A stretch of DNA of 64,000 nt from Cyanodermella asteris (Eukaryota > Ascomycota > Lecanoromycetes > Ostropales > Stictidaceae). Both the position numbers and the translations under genes were made by a program. Positions 53,695 through 64,000 of the stretch are shown one piece after another. The first letter of the stretch is position 1. Each line of letters opens with the position of its first letter. The DNA lies in the NCBI GenBank assembly GCA_900618795.1, contig UYJD01000006.1:197550-261549 (forward strand). The letters run 5' to 3'. Below the pieces are notes generated by a model. That model was not told the DNA's origin and ran no database searches. It saw only the letters and a program-made list of their open reading frames with translations.

Positions 53695-55691
53695 AAAACC
53701 TGCTGCACGTTACCAAGCCACTTATTTTCTTGTCCGCCGGGGTGAAGTATTGGCAGAGGTGAGAAGGGCCGCCTGATCCGTGCGTAAGTCCCCATGGGGT
53801 CTGACGACACGTGAGGCCGTAGCGGGCTGGGCGCGAGAAGGACTTGTAGGGATTTTCCACCATCCGCCTCGATTGAAGGACGAATGACCAGATGAAGCGC
53901 GGCGCTGAAGCATACGACAAGCTTGAAGCACGACTGATCTCCAAAGAAAGCCGCATGGTCATCGGGGCATTGCTCTGCAACACGAGTATTGGTGGTGAGC
54001 GACCACCTTGTATGCAGTATGACTGCTCCAGAGGTCGATCTCGAGTCTGAGAGCGAATGCTGTGCACAGCTTCCTCGACATATGTAAGCAAGCCGATTCA
54101 AAGACATTGATCAGATCAGCACCCACTACGGGTACTGCACATCGGTGAGGTAGGGCACTATTAGTGCTCAACAGTACGTGCAGTATGCCTAGACATGCAG
54201 TCTGGTAGCGGCTTGGGATGCCCGTCCCGTCTCCCGCGGCATCTTCCTCACCCGGCCCACCCTACCAGGACCCCGGCCAACCATGCCTGGGGTTTGGCTT
54301 GGCCATGACACCCTCGCCTCATGACCACTAACCAATCATGACATCCACACTGTCCGGGACCATTGCCAGAGAAGCGCGCAAGGGCGCCTTTGACAGCTCG
54401 TTCCAACGCCATCGAGAGCGGCAGCGCCTGTCAAACGAAGCCTCACAATCTTTCTTACGATAACGGTGTCTTTGCTTGGAGCCTCATCTTTCTCGTTTTG
54501 TTCGAGCACCACTGCATGGCTCATGCACTGGAATATGCCGTCTTCTCTGTTAATTCCAAATTCGGAACGTGTAAGCGTGTATGCCAGCTCATGATCGTCG
54601 TAAGTGGCTTGGGACTGGGCTGGTCTTTTGCCGAGTCGGCATCACGACAAATGATTGGATAGACCCTATGGAAGGATGCCGTGCCCGCGAGGAAGGGGTG
54701 GACGGCGGGTAGCTTGAGTCGTTGTAAAGTCAGAGTCCTTCGTGCTGACTACCCGTTCGATTTGACCAGGGAGCGGGCAGACATTCAGCGAGTGTAAAGC
54801 CCGAATCAGCAAAGCTGTTTTTGGCGACTTAAAGCTGCTGGACGGCGGCGTGGCGTTGACTCAACTGCGGCAGGATTGTTGCAAGCATGTCTTTGAAGCA
54901 GCATAATGAGAGACAAAACCTTCTCCGGCTCTTCTCGAGAGGTCAATCATTGCTCGAATTGACCACTTGCCTGACTCGCACGGTCCCACTTGGTCGCATG
55001 CTCCACATCTAAACGCTGACTGAGATCGACTTAAGCTGTCATGGGCTGATTTGTATGGCTAAGCACTGATCGGCTTCGCCGTATTACATATGGCCGTCGC
55101 CAAAACAGTCTTGCCTGCAGGCATAACGCTGGACATGGAAGGTACTCCGCCGACCACGAGAGTATACTCAGTACTGAGCAGCATCCTTGGTCCCTCGCGC
55201 TCATGGCTTGCATCCGTTCTAAACTCTGTTGATCCCTGCTATTCTCGCTGGGCAGGCCGGCAGGTATCGAGCCCCAGAGCGCAGGACCTGAGGTATCGAA
55301 TAGGTAAGATTGGTATTGTATTTGACAGCTTGCTTTCTATGACTGTATCGGTGTTTCCCGTAATGCGTAGCGTTATGGTGCTCATTTTGAAGACTGAGAG
55401 TTATAGCAGGACGGTGTCTGTTGAGTCTGTAAAGTCCACCGTCTGGGTCACAATCGATCTTTCGGGCGGCAAGGAGACCCAGGCAATGTCGAGATAGCCT
55501 GGTATGCCAAGGCCGCGGCGCTTGGGGAGAGTCGGATTCTGGATAGTCGTATGTATGTAGTTGTCGGTGCTGCCGAGTATCAGTGCTCAGCTTGGACGTC
55601 GACGAAGGCGGCGCTGCAACCTGCTTGCGTCCTGCTTTGCTCACCTATGAGCCGTCTGGAAGATAGTCTCGAGTTTGAGAGCTCAGAAAGG

Positions 55692-55697
55692 TATAAA
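55692..55697 (+). promoter_or_regulatory. TATA box of the small cysteine-rich gene
   Basis: TATAAA 150 bp upstream of the ATG at 55842, followed by a C/T/A-rich leader. Only the motif and its distance support it. Confidence 0.45.
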
Positions 55698-55841
55698 GAG
55701 GCCCTCGATCGCGCCCTTTGTTCCTCCTTTCGCTCCTCATCCAGCTAACTCAGATCAAAGCACACTTCCAATCGCTCTTCCAATCACTCTTCCACTAACC
55801 CAATCTTCAGTCGTTCAGACGATTTTTCAAATCACCTCAAA

Positions 55842-56171
55842 ATGCAGTTCACTCAGATCACCGCCATCTTCGCCCTTGCGGCTTCCGCCTCCGCTGTCGC
55901 CATTGACACTCGTGGTGGCAACCAGTGCGGCAACGCCGTTGCTGTCTGCAAGAACAAGAGCGACAATAAATGCCACCCCAAAGACCCCGAGCCCTGCAAG
56001 GCTTCGGGTGGAGATCCCTACTGCTGCTCCACCAGCGGCCTGGTAAGCTGTTTTCCGTTCAGTAATACATGGTAATCAGAGCTGACTGTTTCCAAGCTCA
56101 ATCTCCTCACCTGCTTCTCTCTCCTTGACGGCAACATCATCTCCATCCCGGTCACCATCGACCTTCTGTAA
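55842..56171 (+). CDS. Small secreted cysteine-rich protein, loosely hydrophobin-like
   Basis: Two exons, 55842-56042 and 56097-56171, joined 276 nt, 91 aa. The 54-bp intron has a GTAAGC donor and CCAAG acceptor. Signal peptide about residues 1-18 (MQFTQITAIFALAASASA). Seven cysteines at 29, 36, 44, 52, 61, 62 and 73; the CC pair is followed by a hydrophobic second half (LLNLLTCFSLLDG, then IISIPVTIDLL). This resembles a hydrophobin in size and in CC-plus-hydrophobic layout, but the canonical eight-cysteine pattern with two CC pairs is not present. Read without splicing, the frame ends after 77 residues, so an intron-retaining shorter form is the alternative. Likely a wall, surface or effector protein. 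Confidence 0.72.
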
Positions 56172-57841
56172 TTGATGCGACACAACAGAACTGAGGCAAG
56201 GGCTGATGACATTGCAATATTCCTGGGTTGGATCTTGGTAATGTGGACGATACTGCACACTCTTTTAATGACTTACGCTTGTCATCGATATGACCATGGG
56301 GCTTGATATCCGTAAAAGATTTGAAATGAAAAACATTTGATCTTGAAAGTGAGTTCTTGGCATTGAAAAGTGATGTTCACGTCTTCGTTTCTCATGGTGC
56401 AGGGGTCTTCCGAAGGGAGCTTCGCATATTTGCATAGGTAGCAGATCAATCTGGCAACTTCGTCGGCCAAGCAAGCCGAGCTCACCCCAAGATTTTGCAG
56501 TGCGCAAATGGCCTTGTGGCCCAAAGCCTTTGCCAGCCTTGTCGATGAGAACGTTGCAGCGGACCCTGGCTGGGATGCCGCTTGGTAACGCGTGGTGGCT
56601 CTATCCCCAACCGACCCGCTCAGGATTTATGTTGAGCGCATGTCCAGTTGAACAAATACTGCAACTGCCGACTCCTTTCTACCCATCAGCTGGTGAGGTG
56701 ACTGGATCGTCCCTTGCTTATTTCGATCGTTGCTTATTATTAGTCTGACCACACAGGGACCTTGAGGTCATCCTTCATCAAAGTTGCCCAACGATGTCAG
56801 ACCGTAGAACCTCGCTGGGCATCAGCTGTGCATTGGACGTCCCGAATCAGATTGCATCGCTTGTTCCGAGTAACAATCAGGCTCATAGCATCAGGACCCG
56901 GGGGCCTGACCCGTGCAGTTTTCTGATTCTCATGTTGGCCAAGGCTGGTCGTGGGTCCGCCTATGTGGAGTTGAGAGATCAGAAAATAGACAAAGAGGGC
57001 GCAATCGACCAGGAAGTCGAGGATCGTAATACCCTTGACCAAGCCTTGCAGTTATCGCGCCGGCCACACTTTGGCTGGCGCGTGACTTTCCACGATCGAT
57101 GGGACGCTGGGGGTAATCCTTGCTGAAGTCACGTACTGATCAGCCTCCGTATGTCGTACAGGATGTGTGAACAGTGATCTTTCGTTTCAGCATATAGGGA
57201 TTTATGCGAGTTCAGAACGTTGACGAGGTGTCCCATAGACGTGGGGACGAAAAGGAGGGACACCGACTTGAAGCCGATGGCAGTCTGCGTCCGGTCTGAC
57301 GCAAGACGTTGTTGCGGAGGTTGGTCTGAATCTGGCTGAATGATCACATCGCAATTACTCGTGGTGGGAAAATGCAAGTATTGCTGCAATGTGGTAGGGA
57401 CAACAAACCGTACTCTGAAGTTTTCGTAGACAAGTTTGATCGAGGTTGGTGATGAAGCGCAGCCGCAGCGACTTCTTTTGCGCCGCCGTCGAGTCTAAGC
57501 ACAATGTCACGTCACCGAACGCTTCAATGGTACCATCGCCCATAGCTACACAAAGGTTCGGTTGGCGCTAGCTAAGCACGTCTAACAAGCTATGATAATT
57601 CCATTATACTGTCGCTTTTGCTCATGATACTAGGGTATCCGCCGGCCGTCATTCATGGGCCGACCTTGAAGCTCTCATCCAGCTAATTCATGCCAACCGT
57701 CGAGCTCTAACGCTTTCAAGGCTCGCGCCATCGTTTTGTTATACACCCCTTAGCCCTGATTCTATGCACAAATTCTGTAATAATACGAAACAATTACCAA
57801 TATCGTCCGTTCCTCTTCGTGGTCAGAATCGCAGGGTCCTT
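56172..57841. other. 1.7-kb intergenic region
   Basis: 3' flanks of the cysteine-rich gene and of EDC4. Minus-strand ORFs at 57355-57543 and 57129-57389 overlap in different frames and read somewhat like protein, but no normal-sized intron joins them and no family is recognised. Confidence 0.4.
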
Positions 57842-60800
57842 CTAGGCCTTGCTGCTTTGGGCAGCGTTCTTGATCGCTTTGGCCGCCTTTGTAAGGGCAG
57901 GAATCTGCCTAAGGCGCTGATCTGTCGGGTCGATCTCAGCCAAGCCCATGTACTTGGACTCGAGACGCTGGACTATAACGTCCATGATCTGAGGAGCAAC
58001 ATTGCTGACCTCGGGGTCGTGGGGATCGATGAAACCCAGGACGGCGCTCAGCCAGTGCAAACGCTCCACAAGGTGTTCGTCGAGAGCGTTGATGACAGCA
58101 GCACCGACACTGAGAGTGACGAGGCTTGGCAGAGCTTCAAGGTATATTGGGTCAAACCTGACGAAAAACTTATCGAACAATGCCGCCTGATTGGGAGACT
58201 GCAGCCACTGGTGGGTGTTAGTTACTGCGAGCATTCTAGATCTGAGACGGTGCTTACCTGGATTGTACCCTCCTCGAATCTACCTTCGTTCATGAGAGAA
58301 ATGATCTGCCCGAGTTCAGGGTCGTCGGTCGTTTCTAATGGCTGTGGAGCCTTGATAACGTCCGCTGACACAGGGATGTTGCGGAGCCGCTGTACCTCTT
58401 CTTGCAAAGCCATCATCTCAGATCGCATTGCACTTTGACTTTCTGCCATTGAACGCACATTTTCGAGAAGATCTTCGGTAAGGAGGGTCAACCTGTCAAT
58501 CTTGGCTGCATCTTCGCGAGCTCTCGAGTAGTCACGGTTGAGCTGCTCCGAGACCGCTCGTTCAGTCTCCTTTGCCAGGCTAGACGCAGCCTGAGTCGCC
58601 GCCTCAACAGCAGATTTTTGAAAGGCTGGAATCACGTTCTGCTGAATTTCACGATCGATGCGCTTTGAAATCTTGCTGGTGACGCCTTCCGTGAGTGCCT
58701 GAAGAAGTGACTGATTGCCCATCGCTGCGCCAACAGCTTCCGGCAAAGACTGCTTCAGCTGGCTGGCAATGTCCGCGCTGACGTTCTTTGTGAGCCATTC
58801 TGGGACAGTCTTCTTCAAAGTCTTCTCGGTCGAGTTGTTGACAGCCGGGACCACCAGCTTGGAGATATTGCCCGACACGATTCTTTCCAACGCTTTGTCG
58901 ACATTTTCAGTCAACGATGTCGAAACCAATCTCAAAATGGCGTCTTGCTTTGCAGCACCTGAGGCGTCCGCCGCTCTTCGGTCATCGTCGATTCGCTTGC
59001 GAAGCTTTTCCATCTCCTTTTCAAGGGCACCATCGAAGGCAGCCTTGAGACCGGATTCGATGCGCTGGTATTCTCGGTTAATGAAGTCTGTTGAGACAGT
59101 GAACGAACCCGAGTCGGCTGAAGCCTCCACACTTCGGGTCTCGGTCACCTCAGGAGCGACTTCCTTCTCCTTCTTGGCAATCTTTGCCTGATTGCGCGAG
59201 GTCTGTGCGGCGGTGCCAGAGCTGCGAGAAGGCGTGTATGCGACCGTGGGTGGTGCAGGCGCCGGCGGTGGAATGTCGTCGAACACATCTTCCGGAGGAG
59301 CCTCAGCCTTCTTCTTCTTGCGCTTCTCCGATTTGCTCAACGGAGCGGGTGTGCCGTTCATGGCAGGCAGTTCTGCAGGTACAGAGGTTTCCTTTTCACG
59401 AGTGGCGGCCAAATCAGGAAGTGGTGAGCGTGCGCGAGATGACTGAGCTTTGACATCTCCATTCACCGAAGAAAGCTCAGAGTCAACGAGTGGACGCAAT
59501 TCTTGCAGTTCCTTGACTACGACAACGCCTTCCTGCTCACCGTCAAGCTTCTTGATGACCTTGTTATCGGGACCCCAGCCCAGGTCAATCTTCTTGATGT
59601 TCAACTGCACAACACCTTTGGAGTGCATGACGTTGAGTTCAAATTGACCCTTATCGCTTTCAACTTTCTTGTCGCTGAGAGCACCTTGCGATGGCAGCAA
59701 GTCAAGACTGCGAATCTGGCGAGTCGAACCAAAAGAGTACTCGCGAATCCCACTCATAATGGCAGTCGAGTCTGGCTTCGGCAGCGATGGGTTCTTACTG
59801 ACGATGGCATGCAAGTATTTGGCCTGCGAAATGCCTTGCAGGTTGTATCTCGGCGCAGACAGATGAATGAAGTAGACCGAGTTCCGGGTAGGGTGACCAA
59901 CCACGATGATACCGGTGGACGGATGATATGCGACGCTGCAGATGGCATCCGATTCGTTATCGTGAGGCAGGTTGAGTTCTTGTACGACTTTTCCAAGTCC
60001 AAGATCCCAAAGTTGTAGAGTGTGGTTTTGTTTCATACCGACAATCACATAACGAAGGGCGCTGCCTCGCACATACGGACGGACCTTGTCAACGAACAGA
60101 ACGGACGTTGGCCAGGCCTTGTCGTTGGTGTGAGCTGTTGAAACAGTCATGATTGGTGTGTTCACTTCGATGGGCGCAAGCTTCGATGCGGTACCATTAT
60201 TTTCGTCAATGATGTCGCGAACATCCCAGAAACGCAAGCGGCCCGCTTTGTCCAAAGATGCCAGCACGGTGTCATCCTCACTGAAGCTGAAGTCTTTTCC
60301 CGCCTTGCCAGTGCTGATCTTCAAGCTGCGTTCCTTGAAGTACGCATCTGTGTCAACCACGCCCTTTTTAACGGACTTGGATGAAAGAGCGTGGAACGGA
60401 AAGATGACCTGAATAGTCTTGCCTCTACCGATCGCAAAGAATTCGGGGTGTCGGTTGCTCTTCTTCGCACGCGTCTTAAGCTGACCGCCCGATGTGTTAT
60501 CATCTTGGGCGGGCGAAGGTGGGAACACGAGGCAGTATTTGGCAATGTCGTCGTCCTTGGTAATGTCACGTCCATCACGGCGAACGACGGCCCAATAGAC
60601 GGTACCGCTTTGGCCGGTGGCAATCAAGGTCTGGTGCTCAGTATCCGGGTTCTTGCCAGTAGGAGAGGCCGAGAGTAAGATGTTGAAGATTGGATCGTTC
60701 TCCTTGAAGAAGACGCGGTCTGTGCCTTCATCCTGGTCAATAACACGGACGCCGAACGGCTTCTTAGGAACTGTGTAAAGGATGAACTCGGTCGACGCCG

Positions 60801-62262
60801 TGACGAGACTTCGATCGATCTGGTCAAACTCCTTCTTAAGCCGTGCGATGGTGGTCTCACTTCGCTCCCGAAATGTGAGGCTCGGGGGCTCCGGCTGCAC
60901 AAGCTGAATGGCAGCGAAAGGTTTGAGAGGAATGTTGTACACAGGAACTTCCTGGTAGTCTTCATCGCTAGCGGAGCTACCCTCGTCATCAGCTGGAGCA
61001 TCGATTTCCTCCATGACAGCTTCTTCCGTGGTCAGCTTCTCGATAGCCTCCCGTAATTGTGCCTCTTCATCCACCTCCTGTTTAATAGCTCTGTCAGGTT
61101 GTGTGAGTTCTATTGAGGGTGCAATCATGTCGCCTGTAGGGTTCGAATCTTTCTTGGCCTTCTTTGACGCATGGCCAGGAGGCTCGGTGTGATCTCTCTT
61201 TCCGTCCTGTTTGTCAAGTTGCTCAACCACGTTATCAACGGCCTCGCTAGCGATGGCGGCGTCTGTTGTAGGAGCACCAATACCCATCAATGCCTCGACT
61301 CTTGTTCTGCCATCAGCCAATGGCGCTGGCGAGGCAACTTCAATGCTTGGAGCAATGTGTTTGTGGATGGGTAACTGAAAGTTTGCAGACTGCCCATTTC
61401 CGTTTTCTGCAGGTGTGCGGTTGCGGGGCGAGTTTGCACTGAGTTGATTGAAGGGATTCGAATACGTGAAAAGAGCTGGATTGCTCGGTTTCACTGGAGT
61501 CGAATCTCGTGTGCTCCCCGAAGGAAGGGCTTGCGGCTCAAATGGTGTAGGCTCTCTGCTCTCTCTGCTACCGAACACGCGGATCGGAGACTCTCGATTG
61601 CTCTCTGGTGCAGCTGCCGCAACAGTAGTGTCTACTGCAGGGCTGCTGACGGGCGGCGTTTGTGCGATAGAGGCGAAAGGGTTGGGCGTCTGCTTTGAGC
61701 CGGCATTGGGCGAGTGCGCGGGTGAGGCGGAACTGGCACCTTGCTGTCGGGTCAGCAGTTGCAGGAGATGCTCCTGAGGATTTGACAGCCCCGCCAGATT
61801 TGCAGCACCTGAATCAGTCGGAGGTGATGGCGAGTTGGACTGGTTGTGGGTAGTAGGGCGGCCCATGGAGCTGCCCACCAAGTCTGAAGTAGATATGCCC
61901 CGAACGTGTTGCTGATTACCAGAGCCTGGAAGCAGTGGCAAAGAGGTGCGAGAAGGGGTTGGCGACTGCGTGGCAGTGTTCTGACTTGCTGCTCCAGTGT
62001 TGAATTTCAGAAGATTGAGCAGGGAAGCCGACTGGCTGGAGGGAGAAGCTACGCCAGCGGCATTGAAGGGAGACGATGCCTGCTGGTTGTCGGTGGCGGT
62101 ATGGGAGGATTGCATCGGATTAGTCGTGGTGTGCGAGGAAGGAAAGGCCATTGCGAACTGGTTTGCAGACGAGTCTGAGCGTGGCGAGGATGGGTTTCTG
62201 TTCCGTAGGTGCGCGAACAGCTGCTGCACTGCGTCCGGGCCGCCGGCTGCCTGGTCGCTCAT
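57842..62262 (-). CDS. Enhancer of mRNA decapping EDC4/Ge-1
   Basis: Two exons on the minus strand, 62262-58258 and 58207-57842, joined 4371 nt, 1456 aa; the 50-bp intron has a GTAAGC donor and CACCAG acceptor. The first 280 or so residues are Ser/Pro/Gln/Asn-rich and disordered, as in P-body scaffolds. A WD40 propeller spans about 480-860 (RLRFWDVRD near 677, TLQLWDLGLGKV near 750, IRSLDLLP near 850). After a Pro/Ser-rich linker, a coiled coil starts near 1055 (REYQRIESGLKAAFDGALEK) and the C-terminal Ge-1 helical domain follows (QIISLMNEGRFEEGTIQ, then WLQSPNQAALFDKFF across the intron). This layout identifies the EDC4/Varicose family, which links Dcp1-Dcp2 with Xrn1 in mRNA decay. A plus-strand ORF at the 3' end is a shadow. 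Confidence 0.92.
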
Positions 62263-62839
62263 ATCTCCAGGATACTGAAGCTACGACGCGAGGCAGGTGA
62301 GATCAGATGCACTGCAGCAGGCTTCTCACGAGGGCGAAGAGACGGCTATCAGAGCCTGGCGCTAAGCTTCATGACGAGTTGAGCTTCGTGGAGCTCGGCC
62401 TGCATGAATTTGGGCTCGCAACAAACATGGTAGCTTTAAACGACCGTCGGCTATTCTTGCTCGCTATCACGGTGCCCAGGGTTGGCACAAGGGCATCCTT
62501 GCCAGCGAAAGTCTGCTCATCTACATCAGCCAGGCACTGTGCCGACACATCTGTGGGAGACAGAATCGATGTAAATATTTCATTGGAAAGGGATACATCC
62601 AACGAGTAAAGTCAATCAGGAGGTTTCTCATATTTACAAACCGCATCTACGTTATAATAGTTTCGATTTACTTTCTCTTTTGTATTAGCGTGCCCGCCGT
62701 CTTCTACCTTGTCACGGACAAAGGAAGGACCGATCAGACGTCAGGGACTCTGATCCAATCAGGCACTACTCACGGTACTCGGGGACGTACTGTAACGCGG
62801 GCACGGGGTGGTTGACTGTGTAGGCGACCAGTGAAGGAC
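62263..62839. other. EDC4 upstream region up to the assembly gap
   Basis: Includes the EDC4 promoter. Close to the gap the base composition changes, and CGTGCCCGC (62689-62697) recurs inverted at 62797-62805, which hints at a repeat border. No gene recognised. Confidence 0.4.
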
Positions 62840-62982
62840 NNNNNNNNNNNNNNNNNNNNNNNNNNNNNNNNNNNNNNNNNNNNNNNNNNNNNNNNNNNNN
62901 NNNNNNNNNNNNNNNNNNNNNNNNNNNNNNNNNNNNNNNNNNNNNNNNNNNNNNNNNNNNNNNNNNNNNNNNNNNNNNNNNN
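62840..62982. other. Assembly gap (143 N)
   Basis: Run of N bases. It joins ordinary sequence on the left to AT-rich, repeat-like sequence on the right, so a collapsed or unresolved repeat is the likely cause. Confidence 0.98.
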
Positions 62983-63130
62983 TCACGGTATTATACGATA
63001 TACCCTTATTTTCGGCGATCTAGGTAAGTTTAATACTATTACGCTTTACGCCGATGATTGAATTACGTTCTCCGACAGTTAATTCACGTAATAGGGCTAT
63101 ATTTGCTACGTTCTACTTGTTCTACGCGGT
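62983..63130. repeat. AT-rich, RIP-like repeat remnant
   Basis: This stretch is dense in TpA and poor in CpA and TpG by eye, unlike the neighbouring sequence, which is the mark left by repeat-induced point mutation. A reverse-transcriptase-like YADD string (63047-63058) is the only protein hint and is too short to name a family. Probably the edge of an old transposable element. Confidence 0.4.
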
Positions 63131-64000
63131 CTGGTTTTGTTGGTCTTAGACGCCGATCACGCCAAGGACGGAATGGATACATACTTTCCGGCTAGTATGT
63201 AGATGACTAAGTGTCCCCGTCACGACTTCTGTCAGCCCGCCTTGCTCCTTTATTGCCTTTGTCGAAAACGAGAGCGTCGCGCGGAACTTGATCGTTGTGC
63301 GAAAGTTTTTACACCAAATTTGCAGCGCTAGAGTGCACGTTACAGTGTTTAATAAAGGACATGTTCTTCGTGTAGCTGCTTAAGTCTTGCCACTGCTTTC
63401 GGGTCGCGAGGAGGCGACGATGCCGCGGCAAGTATTTCCAACGACGGATAGCGGTACCGAAGTTCAGTTGACCGGATCCGGCCGATGTCAGTTGAAGTGC
63501 CAAAGTCGCGCAACATCGAGCCGTCCAAAAACATTATCGCCCATAGATCCCGTGCCAGAGCTCCAAGAAGAGCCGAGTTGACAGACAAATCCCCCAGAGC
63601 TGCGCTTCTGTTGATCTTACATAATCCACCACCAACGATTGCTGACCTTGTCGAGAGTTATTCCACAAGCTTTACCTCGTATCTATAATGACAGCGCAGC
63701 GCTAACTCGCAACAGCGGGAACCGCTCCCTTCCTGATCAGACTCTGCAGTCTATATACGTAGGTACTATTGCTTGGCAGTAGTCGAATACTTGTCACTAC
63801 GGCACATGCCAGTCGCATTCACAGCCCTGCCAAAATGCCATGGACGATGACATCCTGTTATGACCTCCCGCGAAGCACGACATACTACTTATTCACTGTG
63901 TGGACGACGATCGGCTGACCATCGGACACCTACATGCAACACCTCGTCATCTCCTCACTAACGCTGACACTGACCGCTCAACTGCTCGTTAGTGAATTTC
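63131..64000. other. Right edge, no gene recognised
   Basis: Overlapping short ORFs on both strands (63349-63588 minus, 63387-63581 plus). The minus one reads plausibly in part (AVARLKQLHEEHVLY) but has no family and no clear start. Confidence 0.4.

Larger units (their letters stand above)
51154..55841. other. 4.7-kb intergenic region
   Basis: The longest gene-free stretch of the window. It holds a nested hairpin-like structure (53609-53668), a possible solo-LTR fragment around it, and the upstream region of a small cysteine-rich gene. ORFs of 130-145 codons (52868-53305, 53681-54091, 55090-55497) have no family resemblance. Confidence 0.45.

Noticed and set aside
57129-57543. Two overlapping minus-strand ORFs as one spliced gene
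   Set aside because: The only GT-AG join that links them is about 30 bp, too short for a normal intron, and no family is recognised.
57764-58438. 224-codon plus-strand ORF
   Set aside because: Antisense to the last exon and intron of EDC4; no protein character.
63047-63058. Reverse transcriptase domain from a YADD string
   Set aside because: Four residues in an AT-rich tract next to a gap are not enough to call a polymerase or its family.

Overview
The window reads as a filamentous ascomycete chromosome (Pezizomycotina; Dothideomycetes is my best guess, inferred from gene content rather than any marker). Supporting signs are intron-sparse genes, introns mostly of 48-60 bp with GTAAGT-like donors, TATA boxes close to small secreted-protein genes, a fungal carbohydrate-enzyme set, and a short AT-rich, RIP-like tract beside an assembly gap at the right end. 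No rRNA or tRNA gene was found.

Left third (1-19.5 kb) is accessory in character. It holds a class I sesquiterpene synthase with no other biosynthetic genes next to it, a four-exon maltose/alpha-glucoside-type sugar permease, a secreted GH55 exo-beta-1,3-glucanase, a secreted five-exon GH16 beta-glucanase, an SLC4/BOR1-type borate or bicarbonate transporter, and a Ser/Thr/Pro-rich GPI-anchored wall protein. All but the last lie on the minus strand. Between the two glucanase genes sit a MITE-like inverted-repeat element and an array of five copies of a 23-bp partly palindromic sequence. The array is the least explained feature in the window.

Middle (22-40 kb) is housekeeping: a disordered protein of unknown function, a small spliced hypothetical gene, the vacuolar SNARE Vam7, mitochondrial 3-hydroxyisobutyrate dehydrogenase, a NECAP-type endocytic protein, a G-patch protein whose reading frame is broken twice (one break at a G8 run), the spliceosomal helicase Prp22 diverging from the ribosome-biogenesis factor Urb1, and the tRNA-binding cofactor Arc1.

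Right part (40-64 kb) is gene-poor: a secreted GtaA-type glutaminase, an HVA1-TUDOR (DUF2945) protein, two small spliced cysteine-rich secreted proteins (one with a knottin-like cysteine spacing), a small protein of an uncharacterised family, long gene-free stretches, and finally the P-body scaffold EDC4/Ge-1. After a 143-bp N gap the sequence becomes AT-rich and repeat-like.

Exon boundaries were set by hand from splice signals, reading frame and family alignment from memory. Every spliced model given as joined coordinates has a length divisible by three.
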